From the NCBI GenBank assembly GCA_963841455.1, contig CAWJCU010000002.1:248001-312000 (forward strand): 64,000 nt of DNA. Reading direction: 5' to 3'. The DNA is from JAWVFM01 sp963841455 (lineage in GTDB: Bacteria; Actinomycetota; Thermoleophilia; Solirubrobacterales; 70-9). The notes below the pieces were generated by a model. It did not search any database. It saw nothing but the letters and a program-made list of their open reading frames with translations, and was not told where the DNA came from. A program made the position numbers and the translations under genes. Below are positions 26,859 to 35,329 of this stretch, one piece after another (the first letter of the stretch is position 1; each line of letters begins with the position of its first letter).

Positions 26859-28260
26859 GTGGATTGGTTGAGCCCCGGAGACAACTCGTGGATGATGACC
26901 GCCGCGACGCTCGTCGGCCTCATGAGCGTCCCCGGCCTCGTCGTTCTGTACGGCGGCGTGATGCAGAAGAGATGGTCGGTCAACTCGATGATGATGGCGT
27001 TCATCGCCTTCGCGCTCGTGCTGGTCGTCTGGGTCGGCTACGGGTTCAAGATGGGCTTCGGGTCGCCGATCCACATCTTCGGCTCCGGACGGCGGCGACG
27101 TTCCTCGGCAACTTCATCGGGAAGCCGGGACCGATCCTGGACAGCTCGTCGCTGCTGCACCAGGGAACGATCCCGCTGCTCGGCGACGTCGGGAAGCTGG
27201 CCATCCCGCAGTCGACGCTGGCGTACTTCCAGTTCGTCTTCGCGGCGATCACGCCGATCCTGATGCTGGGCTCGGTGCTCGGCCGGATCAACTTCAAGGC
27301 GTGGATCCCGTTCGTGATCCTCTGGTCGAGCCTGATCTACACGGTCAACGCGTTCCTGATCTGGGGCGGCGGCTACTTCGCCCAGCACGGCGCGCTCGAC
27401 TTCTCGGGTGGTTACGTGATCCACCTCGCCGCCGGCGTATCCGGGTTCGTCGCTGCCGCGGTCGTCGGGCCGCGCCTCCAGCGCGATCGTGAGGTCGACG
27501 CTCCGAACAACCTGGCGATGGTCGCGGTCGGCGCGGGCCTGCTGTGGCTCGGCTGGAACGGGTTCAACGGCGGTGACCCGTACCTGGCGAACGCGGATGC
27601 GTCGGCCGCGATCCTGAACACGAACCTCTGCACGGCGGTGGCGTTCCTGGTCTGGGTCGGCTGGGACTACGCCACCGGCCGCAAGCCGAGCCTGATCGGC
27701 TCGGTGAACGGCATGATCACGGGCCTGGTGGCGATCACTCCCGGCGCCGGCTTCGTCAACGGCTGGGGGGCGATCGCGATCGGCGTGATCGCGGCGTCGA
27801 TCGTCTACCTGGCGCTCAACTACCTGAGCCGGATGTCGCCGTTCCGCAACGTCGACGACACCCTCGGGCGTCGTGTACACGCACGGCTTCGCGGGACTCG
27901 CAGGCGGGCTGTTGGTCGGGGTCTTCGCCAACTCGGCGATGGCCACTGCGTTCGGCGTCTCCGCGTCGGGCCTGGTCTCGGGCGGCGGGCTTCGAGCTCC
28001 TCAAGTGGCAGGCGCTGACGGCGCTGTGGGTGATCGTGTGGTGCGCGATCGGCACCTACATCCTCCTGCGGCTGGTGAAGCTGTTCGTACCGCTGCGGAT
28101 GAGCGAGGAGGACATGGAGGAGGGCGACCTCGCGGTCCACGGACACGAGGTGTACCCCTCCGACGTCCCGTCGCTCGGGTTCCCGGACGGCGTCCCGGGG
28201 CAGGGCCGGCCAGCGCGCGGCGTCGGGGGCGGCGATGGCGGCACCCGAGACAAGCGGGTA
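26859..28260 (+). CDS. amt: Ammonium transporter (Amt/Rh family), frameshifted
   Basis: An integral membrane channel for ammonium. It begins VDWLSPGDNSWMMTAATLV at a GTG with an AAAGGAA ribosome site, and shows family blocks such as VPGLVVLYGGV, YTVNAFLIWGGGYFAQHGALDFSGGYVIHLAAG and LLWLGWNGFNGGDP. Three single-base shifts are evident: near 27088, near 27870 (restoring VVYTHGFAGLAGGL) and near 27990 (restoring GFELLKWQALTALWV). A fourth near 28195 is probable, giving a stop at 28260 just before a strong hairpin. The C-terminal cytosolic tail EEDMEEGDLAVHGHEVYP is the usual binding side for GlnK. No glnK gene follows. Confidence 0.9.
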
Positions 28261-28271
28261 GCGCGCATGCC

Positions 28272-28309
28272 GACCGGGGACGAGGGGCTGCGGCTCCTCG
28301 TCCCCGGTC
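28272..28309 (+). terminator. Strong hairpin after amt
   Basis: A perfect 14-bp stem (GACCGGGGACGAGG with its complement) closes a 10-base loop. It lies 12 bp after the probable amt stop and before the WS/DGAT gene. No T-tract follows, so termination could be factor-dependent or through stem strength alone. Confidence 0.65.
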
Positions 28310-28332
28310 CTCCTCTCGACCGGGCGTACAAG

Positions 28333-28358
28333 CAGAGGGAGCCAACTGGCTCCCTCTG
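28333..28358 (+). terminator. Second hairpin after amt
   Basis: A perfect 11-bp stem CAGAGGGAGCC / GGCTCCCTCTG with an AACT loop, 24 bp after the first hairpin. The two in tandem separate amt from the WS/DGAT gene. Only a weak T-poor stretch follows, as is common in high-GC actinobacteria. Confidence 0.55.
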
Positions 28359-28397
28359 TCCAATGTGTGGACCCCTTCCGAGGCGGATGATCCGACC

Positions 28398-29843
28398 GTG
28401 CAGCGGCTCAGCGCTCTCGACGCCTCATTCCTCCGCGTCGAGAGCGCGACCGCCCACATGCACATCGGCTGGCTCTCCTGGCTGCGGCTCCCGGAGGGCG
28501 AGGCGAGCCTCGACGTCGAGCTCCTCTCGCTTCGCATCGCCTCGAGGCTCCACCTCGCGCCGCGTTTCCGCCAGCGCCTTCACGCGCTGCCGCTGGGCGA
28601 GCCGGCGTGGGCGGACGATCCCGACTTCCGGCTCGAGCGGCACATCCGCTGCGCCGACGCCTCGCGGGTGGGCGTCGACGCGGCGCGATCGCTGGCCGAC
28701 TCGTTCCTCTCGGAGCCGCTCGACCGATCGATTCCGCTCTGGAGCCTCCTCGCGATCCCCGCGGTCGGACGTGGGAGGGCGGCGATCGTCGGCAAGGTCC
28801 ACCACGCGATGGTCGACGGCATCGCCGCAGTTGAGCTCGGGACCCTCCTCTTCGACCTCGTGCCGGAGGCCGCGCCGGCGGAGCCGGTCGATTGGAGCCC
28901 GCAGCCGGTCGCCACGGGCGTACGGCTCGCTACGCTGGCCCTCGCCGACGGCGCGGTCGAGCAGTTCCGGAACACCGGCCGCGCCGTGCGCCTCGGGCTC
29001 CAGCCCCGCCGCTCAGCCCGGCTCGCCGAGACGACGCGGCGGGCGGCCTTCTCGGCGATCGGCGACGCGGTCAGAGCGGCGCCGCCCTCGTATCTGAACG
29101 CGCCGATCACGTCGCGGCGCACGCTGGTGACCGAGACCGTCCCCATGCTGCGGCTGAAGGCGATCCGCCAGGGTGCCGGGGCGACGCTGAACGACGTCGT
29201 CCTGGCCACCACGACCGCCGCGCTTCGGCGCTTCTCGACCTCGGTCGGCGCGGAGCCAGTGCCCCTGCGCGCGATGGTGCCGGTGAGCGTTCGCCAGGAT
29301 CGGCGACGACGGCGGGAACCGCATCACGTTCGCCTTCATCGATCTTCCGTGCGATGCGGCGGACCCCGCTGCTCGGCTTCAGTCGGTCCGGCAGCAGATG
29401 CAGGAGCTCAAGGAGTCGGGCCGGATCGGGGGCAGCGCCGCGATCCTGCGCTCCACCAGCGCCCTCCCCGGGTTCCTCAAGGAGCGCGCGGCGCGTCTCG
29501 CCGCGAGCCCGCGGATGTACAACCTCACGATCTCAAACGTGCCCGGTCCCGCCATGCCGCTCTTCGTGGCGGGGGCGACGGTCGAGAGCATCTACCCGTG
29601 ATTCCACTGAGCGACGGGCACGCTCTCGCCATCGGCGTCCTCAGCTACCGAGACGGCATGCAGTTCGCCGTCCACGCGAACCCGGACGCGCTGCCGGCGG
29701 CATCGGAGCTCGGCTCCCAGCTGAGGACGGCGGTCGGCGAGCTCGAGCGAGCCACCCGCGCTTCGGGCTATCGGTCGGCGGACTCGAGGGCTGCGCGCCG
29801 CGCGCGTTCGGCCGCGGCCGCGACCTCATCGTCGGCTCGCTGA
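28398..29843 (+). CDS. Wax ester synthase/diacylglycerol acyltransferase (WS/DGAT), frameshifted
   Basis: The enzyme esterifies fatty alcohols or diacylglycerol with acyl-CoA, making storage lipids. It starts at the GTG giving MQRLSALDASFL, the usual opening. The catalytic HHxxxDG motif is VHHAMVDG. After a one-base insertion near 29297 the text continues with IGDDGGNRITFAFIDLP, then LTISNVPGPAMPLFVAGA; a base missing near 29600 restores IPLSDGHALAIGVLSY. Corrected length is about 480 residues, normal for the family. The last 25 codons overlap the opposite-strand coiled-coil gene. Storage-lipid formation is typical of actinobacteria. Confidence 0.9.
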   Translation: MQRLSALDASFLRVESATAHMHIGWLSWLRLPEGEASLDVELLSLRIASRLHLAPRFRQRLHALPLGEPAWADDPDFRLERHIRCADASRVGVDAARSLADSFLSEPLDRSIPLWSLLAIPAVGRGRAAIVGKVHHAMVDGIAAVELGTLLFDLVPEAAPAEPVDWSPQPVATGVRLATLALADGAVEQFRNTGRAVRLGLQPRRSARLAETTRRAAFSAIGDAVRAAPPSYLNAPITSRRTLVTETVPMLRLKAIRQGAGATLNDVVLATTTAALRRFSTSVGAEPVPLRAMVPVSVRQDRRRRREPHHVRLHRSSVRCGGPRCSASVGPAADAGAQGVGPDRGQRRDPALHQRPPRVPQGARGASRREPADVQPHDLKRARSRHAALRGGGDGREHLPVIPLSDGHALAIGVLSYRDGMQFAVHANPDALPAASELGSQLRTAVGELERATRASGYRSADSRAARRARSAAAATSSSAR

Positions 29844-30893
29844 CGCAGTCGCTCGGCGAGCTCGGCCTGGCGCTGCGCCGCCTCCCGCTCGGCCTGGCTC
29901 ACGGCCGCGCGCGTCTCCTTCTCGACCTCGCGCCGAAGGCGGTTCTCGAGCTGCTTGATTCGAGTATCGGCATCGGCGCGAGCGCGCTCCTCGCGCCTCC
30001 TGGCGCAGCTTCGCCTCCTCCTCGCGGAGCCGCGCCTCGATCTGCGCCTGCGCGCGCCGTTCCGCGTCGGCCCGCGCACGCTCAGCGGCCGCCTCGGCCT
30101 CGCGCTCGAGCGCCGCAGCCTCCTCGAGCAGACGGGCCTCGGCCTCCTCGCGCGCGCGCTCCGAGGCCTCGCTGGCGAGGCGGTCGAGAATGCGATCGAG
30201 CCGGCGTTGCGTCGCGGTCAGCTCGCGCTCGACCTTGGCCCGCGACTCCGCCTCGACCCTCGCCGCCTCCTGCGCGGCCCGCACGCGCTCGTCGGCCTCG
30301 CGGGCGGCCGCCTCCACGAGCTCCTTCGCCTCGGCGACCGTCCGCGCGCTCGCCGTACGCTCCACCTCTGCGGCGCGGACGCGTTGATCGGCCTGCTGGA
30401 CGCGCTCGACGGCCTGCTCCTTGAGGCGTGCAGCGGCCGCGCGAAGCTTCTCCTCGGCGCGCCCCCGCAGTCGCTCGCGCGCGTCCACTAGCGCGGCTCG
30501 CGCGCGCTCCTCCGCCTTGCGCTTGGCGGCCTCGGCGTCCGCCGCAGCTGCCTCGGCGAGCTCGTCGGCGCCGCGAGCCTGCGCCTCGGCCGCGATCTTC
30601 GCCGCATCTGCGGCCGCCGCGCGCCGTTCCGCGTCGTCGACCCGCTCGCTGACCATGTGCAGCTCCGAGCGCAGCCGCCTGACCTCAGCGGCAAGCTCGG
30701 CGATTCCGTCACGGCGCGCCTCCGCGACCGCCTCGGTCAGATCGGCCGCAGCGCGCCTCGCGTCCGCGGTCGCCTCCGCGGCCGACTCCTGGACGTCCGA
30801 CTCGACGGCGCGCAGTCGCGGCTTAGGGGCAGGGCTCAATGCGTGCGACTCTGGGAGGGGACTCTCATCTCGTCGATCCGATGCGTCGGCCAT
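29768..30893 (-). CDS. Long alanine/glutamate-rich coiled-coil protein, frameshifted
   Basis: The protein (about 375 residues) is almost wholly heptad-like sequence rich in Ala, Glu and Arg from residue 45 to the end, without other recognisable domains. ATG at 30893 (MADASDRRDE) is chosen, since codons before it look non-coding. A one-base shift near 30003 joins LRQEAR to EERARADADTRIKQLENRL. Long coiled coils of this type serve as scaffolds or cytoskeletal elements; nothing more specific is supported. It converges with the WS/DGAT gene with a 76-bp overlap. Confidence 0.6.
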
Positions 30894-31021
30894 CGCCTCC
30901 ACCGATGCGCACCGTCCCTTGCGCGCGTCGGGGCTGGATTCGGGCGAGCCTACCGGACGGTTCCGACGACGGCGGCTTCGCAAGCCGCAACGTCCGCCGA
31001 ACCTCCCCCGCGGCCCCTGGT

Positions 31022-31231
31022 CTAGAACCCTGGCGGCGAGGGCAGCGTCCGCACCGCCACCTGGAAGCTGATCACGGCGGCGAGGATGATGAGGATCCCG
31101 AAGATCACAAGCCAGCGCAGCTTCGCCAGGCCGCCGTAGCCGCCGACGAGGAAGCCGATGCCCAGCAGGACCAAATAGGGCGTGGTGGTGTCAGGGAGGA
31201 AGGAAGCCACCACCATCGCTGGAATTATCAT
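31022..31231 (-). CDS. Small two-helix membrane protein
   Basis: A 69-residue (or 64-residue, from ATG at 31216) protein with two hydrophobic segments, TTPYLVLLGIGFLVGGYGGL and LRWLVIFGILIILAAVISFQV, around a short positively charged loop. No family is recognised. Its ATG at 31231 overlaps the ATG of the MoxR gene on the other strand within one CATG, so the two genes are divergent with no gap. The hydrophobic pattern is unlikely to arise by chance in a shadow frame. Confidence 0.6.
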   Translation of the reverse strand: MIIPAMVVASFLPDTTTPYLVLLGIGFLVGGYGGLAKLRWLVIFGILIILAAVISFQVAVRTLPSPPGF

Positions 31232-32147
31232 GGGTTCGGTGCCGGAACCGCCGAGCTCAGTCGCCGACGTCAAGGGCTCGCTTGCCGAGGCCGGATACCT
31301 GGCCGACGAGTCGGCCGCCCTCGTCTCGTTCCTCGCCGAGCGGCTCGGGAAGCCCGTGCTCGTCGAGGGACCGGCCGGCGTCGGCAAGACCGAGCTCGCC
31401 AAAGCGATCTCCCGGTCGACCGGCCGCCGCCTCATTCGCCTCCAGTGCTACGAGGGCCTCGACGAGGCGAAGGCGCTCTACGAGTGGAACTACCGCAAGC
31501 AGCTCCTGCGCATCCAGGCGGAGTCGGCCGCGCACGAGGCCGCGGGGTGGGAGGAGACGCGTGGGGGGATCTTCTCCGAGGACTTCCTGCTCACCCGCCC
31601 CCTGCTGGAGGCCATCTCGACGGACGAGCCCGTCGTCCTGCTGATCGACGAGATCGACAAGACCGACCAGGAGTTCGAGGCGATGCTGCTCGAGGTCCTG
31701 TCCGACTTCCAGATCTCGATCCCCGAGCTCGGTGTGATCGAGGCCGTCGCTCGACCGATCGTGGTCCTCACATCGAACAACACCCGCGAACTGACGGAGG
31801 CGCTAAAGCGCCGGTGCCTGTACCTGTGGCTCGACTACCCGGCGATCGAGCGCGAGATCGAGATCGTCCGCCTCCATGCGCCTGAGCTCGACGAGCGGCT
31901 GGCCCGGCGCCTCGTCGAGGTGATCCACATGATCCGCGCCCTCGACCTCAAGAAGCCCCCGTCGATAGCGGAATCGATCGACTGGGCGCGCGCCCTGCTC
32001 CTGCTCGGCGCCGACGACATCGACCGCTCCATCTTCGAACGCACGATGAGCATCATCGTCAAGCACCGCACGGACATCGATCTCGTGGCCGAGCGGGTGG
32101 GCGTGAAGCTCTCCGGCCCGGCCGGGCTCGAGGAAGCCGCCGGGTGA
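31230..32147 (+). CDS. MoxR-family AAA+ ATPase
   Basis: The 305-residue ATPase has Walker A GPAGVGKTE (lysine about residue 53), Walker B VVLLIDEIDK, the sensor 1 region PIVVLTSNNTRELTEALKRRCL and the arginine of sensor 2 in the lid. MoxR proteins act as chaperone-like ATPases, usually with a von Willebrand A partner. Here the GTG of a CoxE-like gene overlaps its stop (GTGA), and such a MoxR-CoxE couple is known from carbon monoxide dehydrogenase and other metal-enzyme maturation. No dehydrogenase genes lie in the window, so the target is unknown. Confidence 0.93.
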   Translation: MGSVPEPPSSVADVKGSLAEAGYLADESAALVSFLAERLGKPVLVEGPAGVGKTELAKAISRSTGRRLIRLQCYEGLDEAKALYEWNYRKQLLRIQAESAAHEAAGWEETRGGIFSEDFLLTRPLLEAISTDEPVVLLIDEIDKTDQEFEAMLLEVLSDFQISIPELGVIEAVARPIVVLTSNNTRELTEALKRRCLYLWLDYPAIEREIEIVRLHAPELDERLARRLVEVIHMIRALDLKKPPSIAESIDWARALLLLGADDIDRSIFERTMSIIVKHRTDIDLVAERVGVKLSGPAGLEEAAG

Positions 32148-33514
32148 GCGACCTCCCCCCCGGGCTCGCGCCGCGCGTCGTCGCGTTCTGCGAGGAGCTG
32201 CGAAGCGAGGGGGTCGGGGTGGGGACCGCGGAGATCCTGGACGCGTTCGCGGCCCTCGACGAGGTCCCGTGGACCGACGAGGCCGACTTCCGAGAGGCGC
32301 TCGCCGCCACTGTGGCGAAGTCCCAGGAAGACCGCCGCGTCTTCGACCTCGTCTTCGACCGCTACTTTTTCCGCGCGGCCGAGGCGGAGGCGCTGGGGCA
32401 GGGGATCTCGGAGGATCGCCGCTACGAGGGCTCGGAGCGACTCGACCTCGCCGACCTGCGCGAGGCGATCCGCCAGGCGATCGCCGAGGGACGTGACGGA
32501 GAGATGCGCGACCTCGCCCGTCTCGCCGTCGCCGCGTTCGGGCGCCGCGGCGAGGGCTCGGGTGTGATCGGGGTCGACGTCCAGCGGATCCGCCGCGCCC
32601 TCGGACTCCAGTCGCGGCCCCCGGAGGGAAGCGACGAGCCGCCCCTCGACCGTGACCAAATCGGCCGCTTCGAGCGTCACCTGCGCCGCGAGCTCGAGCG
32701 CGGCGCGATCGAGCGGGCCGAGCGGCTCCCCCCCTCCCGTCCCCTTGCGGAGCTCGACCGCACGCTGCCCACGAGTCCCGCGCAGGACCTCGCTGCGGTC
32801 CACCGCGCGGTCGCCCAGCTCAAGAAGCGCCTCGCGACCCTCGGCCACGATCAGCGCGGGAGGCGGCGCGGGGCGACCGTCGACTTCAGGCGCACGATGC
32901 GGAGCTCGCTGGAGACCGGCGGTGTTCCGCTGCGCCTCCGCTACCGGCCCCGCCGGCCCCGCCGGCCCGAGATCTACGTCCTCTGCGACGTCTCGACCTC
33001 GGTCACCTCGGCCAGCGTCTTCTTCCTCTCGGTCCTTCACGCGCTGCACGACTCGTTCCGCAAGCTCCGGAGCTTCGTCTTCATCGAGCGGATCTCGGAG
33101 GTGACCGACGTCTTCGAGCGCGAGCGCGACTTCCGCGCGATCTCGGAGAAGATCAGCCGCGAGGGCGGGGTCGCCGACGTCTCCGGCTACACGGACTACG
33201 GGCGAGTGTGGCTCGAGCTCGCCGAGCTGATCGGCGACGACCTCGACCCGCGGTCGACCCTCATCGTCCTCGGCGACGCCCGCACCAACGGGCGCGAGCC
33301 CCACGCCGACGCCTTCGGCCGCATCGCCGATCGCGCGGGGCGGACGTTCTGGCTCAACCCCGAGCCCCGCCTCTACTGGAACTACGGTGATTCGGTCATG
33401 GCCGCGTACGAGCCGCACACGACCGCCGCATTCGAGTGCTGGACGACCCGCCACCTGGAGGGGTTCGTGAACGTCGTGGCGGGCGGGACGCAGCTCCCCG
33501 AAGCCTCCAACTAG
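32144..33514 (+). CDS. CoxE-like von Willebrand factor A domain protein
   Basis: The 456-residue protein has an N-terminal helical CoxE region, a basic linker and a C-terminal VWA domain. The metal-ion-dependent adhesion site reads DVSTSVTS (DxSxS), with the later threonine and aspartate around GYTDYG and LGDARTNG. The YYWNY-like ending (PRLYWNYGDSVMAAY) is common in this family. It overlaps the MoxR gene by GTGA, and together they likely form a chaperone pair for assembling a metal enzyme or complex. The gene ends about 90 bp before the TPP riboswitch. Confidence 0.9.
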   Translation: MSDLPPGLAPRVVAFCEELRSEGVGVGTAEILDAFAALDEVPWTDEADFREALAATVAKSQEDRRVFDLVFDRYFFRAAEAEALGQGISEDRRYEGSERLDLADLREAIRQAIAEGRDGEMRDLARLAVAAFGRRGEGSGVIGVDVQRIRRALGLQSRPPEGSDEPPLDRDQIGRFERHLRRELERGAIERAERLPPSRPLAELDRTLPTSPAQDLAAVHRAVAQLKKRLATLGHDQRGRRRGATVDFRRTMRSSLETGGVPLRLRYRPRRPRRPEIYVLCDVSTSVTSASVFFLSVLHALHDSFRKLRSFVFIERISEVTDVFERERDFRAISEKISREGGVADVSGYTDYGRVWLELAELIGDDLDPRSTLIVLGDARTNGREPHADAFGRIADRAGRTFWLNPEPRLYWNYGDSVMAAYEPHTTAAFECWTTRHLEGFVNVVAGGTQLPEASN

Positions 33515-33590
33515 CAGCGGTTCGCGCCATGGCAAACGGGTAGGGCTCGCGGATGCCCTCGACGAGCTCGAGCTTCTGGCCGAGGCGGTC

Positions 33591-33596
33591 TAGAAT
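33591..33596 (+). promoter_or_regulatory. Candidate -10 element of the thiamine-transporter operon
   Basis: TAGAAT lies 12 bp before the first base of the TPP riboswitch, a suitable distance for a transcription start just upstream of the aptamer. No good -35 match was found, so this is a weak call. Confidence 0.35.
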
Positions 33597-33607
33597 CCTC
33601 ACGACAA

Positions 33608-33702
33608 CAGGGGTGCTCGCGGGCAAGCGGGCTGAGATAGCGCCCCCGGAACGACCGCCTGGCGCTGACCCTCGGAACCTGTCGCGGTAATGCGCGCGGA
33701 GG
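33608..33702 (+). promoter_or_regulatory. TPP riboswitch (THI element)
   Basis: The conserved blocks of the thiamine pyrophosphate aptamer are present in order: GGGGTGC, then GGCTGAGA, then ACCCTCGGAACCTG, then TAATGCGCGCG and GGGA just before the start codon. Spacing and order fit the known consensus, including the CUGAGA loop that binds the pyrimidine and the GAACCUG pocket region. The aptamer ends 4 bp before the ATG, so translation control through hiding of the GGAGG-like site (GCGGAGGGA) is the likely mechanism. It controls the three ABC transporter genes that follow. Confidence 0.95.
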
Positions 33703-33706
33703 GAGC

Positions 33707-34552
33707 ATGAAGTCCACGTCAGAGGCTCCCGTGGTGGAGCCTCCTTCACTCGAAAGCCCCGCCAGGGAGCCGGTGCCACCGGCGTTGGGCGGTGCCTCCA
33801 GCGCTCTCAGCGTCCGGGACGTGCGCCACTCCTTCGCCGAGCTCCTGGCCATCGAGCGCATCGGCCTCGCCGCCGCTCCCGGGGAGGTCGTGGGTGTGGT
33901 CGGCCCGTCCGGATGCGGGAAGTCCACCCTCCTCGAGCTGATCGCCGGTCTCCGCGACCCGTCCGCAGGGGAGATCGTGGTCGAGGGCGAGCGTCAAGCC
34001 GACCGGCGGCTCGCGAGCTGCGCGTTCATGCCGCAGCGCGACCTGCTGCTTCCCTGGCTGCGGGCGATCGACAACGCGGCGCTCGCCCTGCGGAACCGCG
34101 GGGTGCCGAGGCGCGCCGCGCGCCGCGCGACCGCACCGCTCTTCGAGCGGTTCGGGCTCGCCGGATTCGAGAAGGCGCGTCCGGGCGAGCTGTCGGGCGG
34201 CATGCGTCAGCGCGTCGCCTTCCTGCGGACGTTGCTGGCGGGCAAACCGCTGCTGCTACTCGACGAGCCCTTCGCCGGCCTCGACGCGATCACGAGGGCG
34301 GAGATGCAGGAATGGCTCTCCTCGGCGCTCGTGGATCGTGGACGCACCGCCGTTCTCGTGACGCATGACGTGGAGGAGGCTCTCTACCTCTCCGACCGGG
34401 TGATCGTCCTCTCGCCGCGACCAGCCCGGGTGGTCGCCGAGCTCGCCGGGCCCGCGCCGCGCTCGGTGCCGCGGCGCGATGCCGTCACCTCGCTCGCGTT
34501 CGTCGAGGCCCGTGAGCGTGCGCTCGCGGCGCTGGCGGGAGGGCGTGCATGA
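33707..34552 (+). CDS. thiZ: ABC transporter ATPase, thiamine precursor uptake (ThiZ-like)
   Basis: The 281-residue ATP-binding subunit has Walker A GPSGCGKST (lysine about residue 72), the signature LSGGMRQR and Walker B LLLLDEPFAGLD. It belongs to the NitT/TauT/ThiZ-type branch. The TPP riboswitch immediately upstream and the ThiX- and ThiY-like genes downstream indicate uptake of a thiamine pyrimidine precursor (such as N-formyl-aminopyrimidine salvage products). The start ATG overlaps the riboswitch-sequestered ribosome site. The stop overlaps the permease ATG. Confidence 0.9.
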   Translation: MKSTSEAPVVEPPSLESPAREPVPPALGGASSALSVRDVRHSFAELLAIERIGLAAAPGEVVGVVGPSGCGKSTLLELIAGLRDPSAGEIVVEGERQADRRLASCAFMPQRDLLLPWLRAIDNAALALRNRGVPRRAARRATAPLFERFGLAGFEKARPGELSGGMRQRVAFLRTLLAGKPLLLLDEPFAGLDAITRAEMQEWLSSALVDRGRTAVLVTHDVEEALYLSDRVIVLSPRPARVVAELAGPAPRSVPRRDAVTSLAFVEARERALAALAGGRA

Positions 34553-35325
34553 GGCGTTGGCTAGCACCGGCGATCCTCGTCGTGCTCGCACTCGGCGCCT
34601 GGGAGCTGGCGGCGCGCTGGCACGTGATCGCCGACGCCCTGTCCCTCAAGCCCTACCTCGTCCCGGCGCCGAGCGACGTCGCCTCGGCGCTCTGGACCGA
34701 CCGCTCCCTGCTCGCGACGAACGCTTGGGTGACGCTGAAGGAGGTCCTCGGCGGGCTCGCGATCGCGATCGCCGTCGGCTTCGTCCTCGCGATCGTGCTG
34801 CACCTCTCGGGCGTCCTCCGCCGCGCCGTCTATCCGCTGCTCGTCGCCTCCCAGACGATCCCGATCATCGCGATCGCGCCGATCCTGGTCGTCTGGTTCG
34901 GGTACGGAGCCGGTCCGAAGCTCGCGATCATCGCGCTGGTGTGCTTCTTCCCTGTCACGGTCAACACGCTCGACGGCTTGCGATCGGTCGACCCGGAGCT
35001 CCCGAAGCTGATGCGGACCCTGGACGCGAGCCGGCTCCAGGCGCTCACCCGGGTCGAGATTCCTGCCGCGCTCCCCTATTTCCTGAGCGGAGCGCGGATC
35101 GCCGTAGCGGTCGCGGTCATCGGCGCCGTGTTCGGAGAGTGGGCGGGCTCGAGCTCGGGCCTCGGGTACCTCATCCTCAACCTCCAGAACCAGCTCCAGA
35201 CAGCGAGGGTCTTCGCGGCGATCACAGTCCTCTCGACGATCGCGATCTGCCTCTTCGGACTTCTCGCAGTGGCCGAGCACCGCCTCGCCTGGTGGGGCCG
35301 CGGCGAGCGGACCGGGGTTGCCTGA
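34549..35325 (+). CDS. thiX: ABC transporter permease, thiamine precursor uptake (ThiX-like)
   Basis: The 258-residue protein has about six membrane helices and the cytoplasmic EAA loop (ALTRVEIPAALPYFLSGARIA) that contacts the ATPase. It is a SsuC/TauC/ThiX-type permease. Overlap with the ATPase gene (ATGA) and the riboswitch upstream point to thiamine-precursor transport. The early segment LVPAPSDVASAL is typical of these permeases. Confidence 0.9.
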   Translation: MRRWLAPAILVVLALGAWELAARWHVIADALSLKPYLVPAPSDVASALWTDRSLLATNAWVTLKEVLGGLAIAIAVGFVLAIVLHLSGVLRRAVYPLLVASQTIPIIAIAPILVVWFGYGAGPKLAIIALVCFFPVTVNTLDGLRSVDPELPKLMRTLDASRLQALTRVEIPAALPYFLSGARIAVAVAVIGAVFGEWAGSSSGLGYLILNLQNQLQTARVFAAITVLSTIAICLFGLLAVAEHRLAWWGRGERTGVA

Positions 35326-35329
35326 AAGG

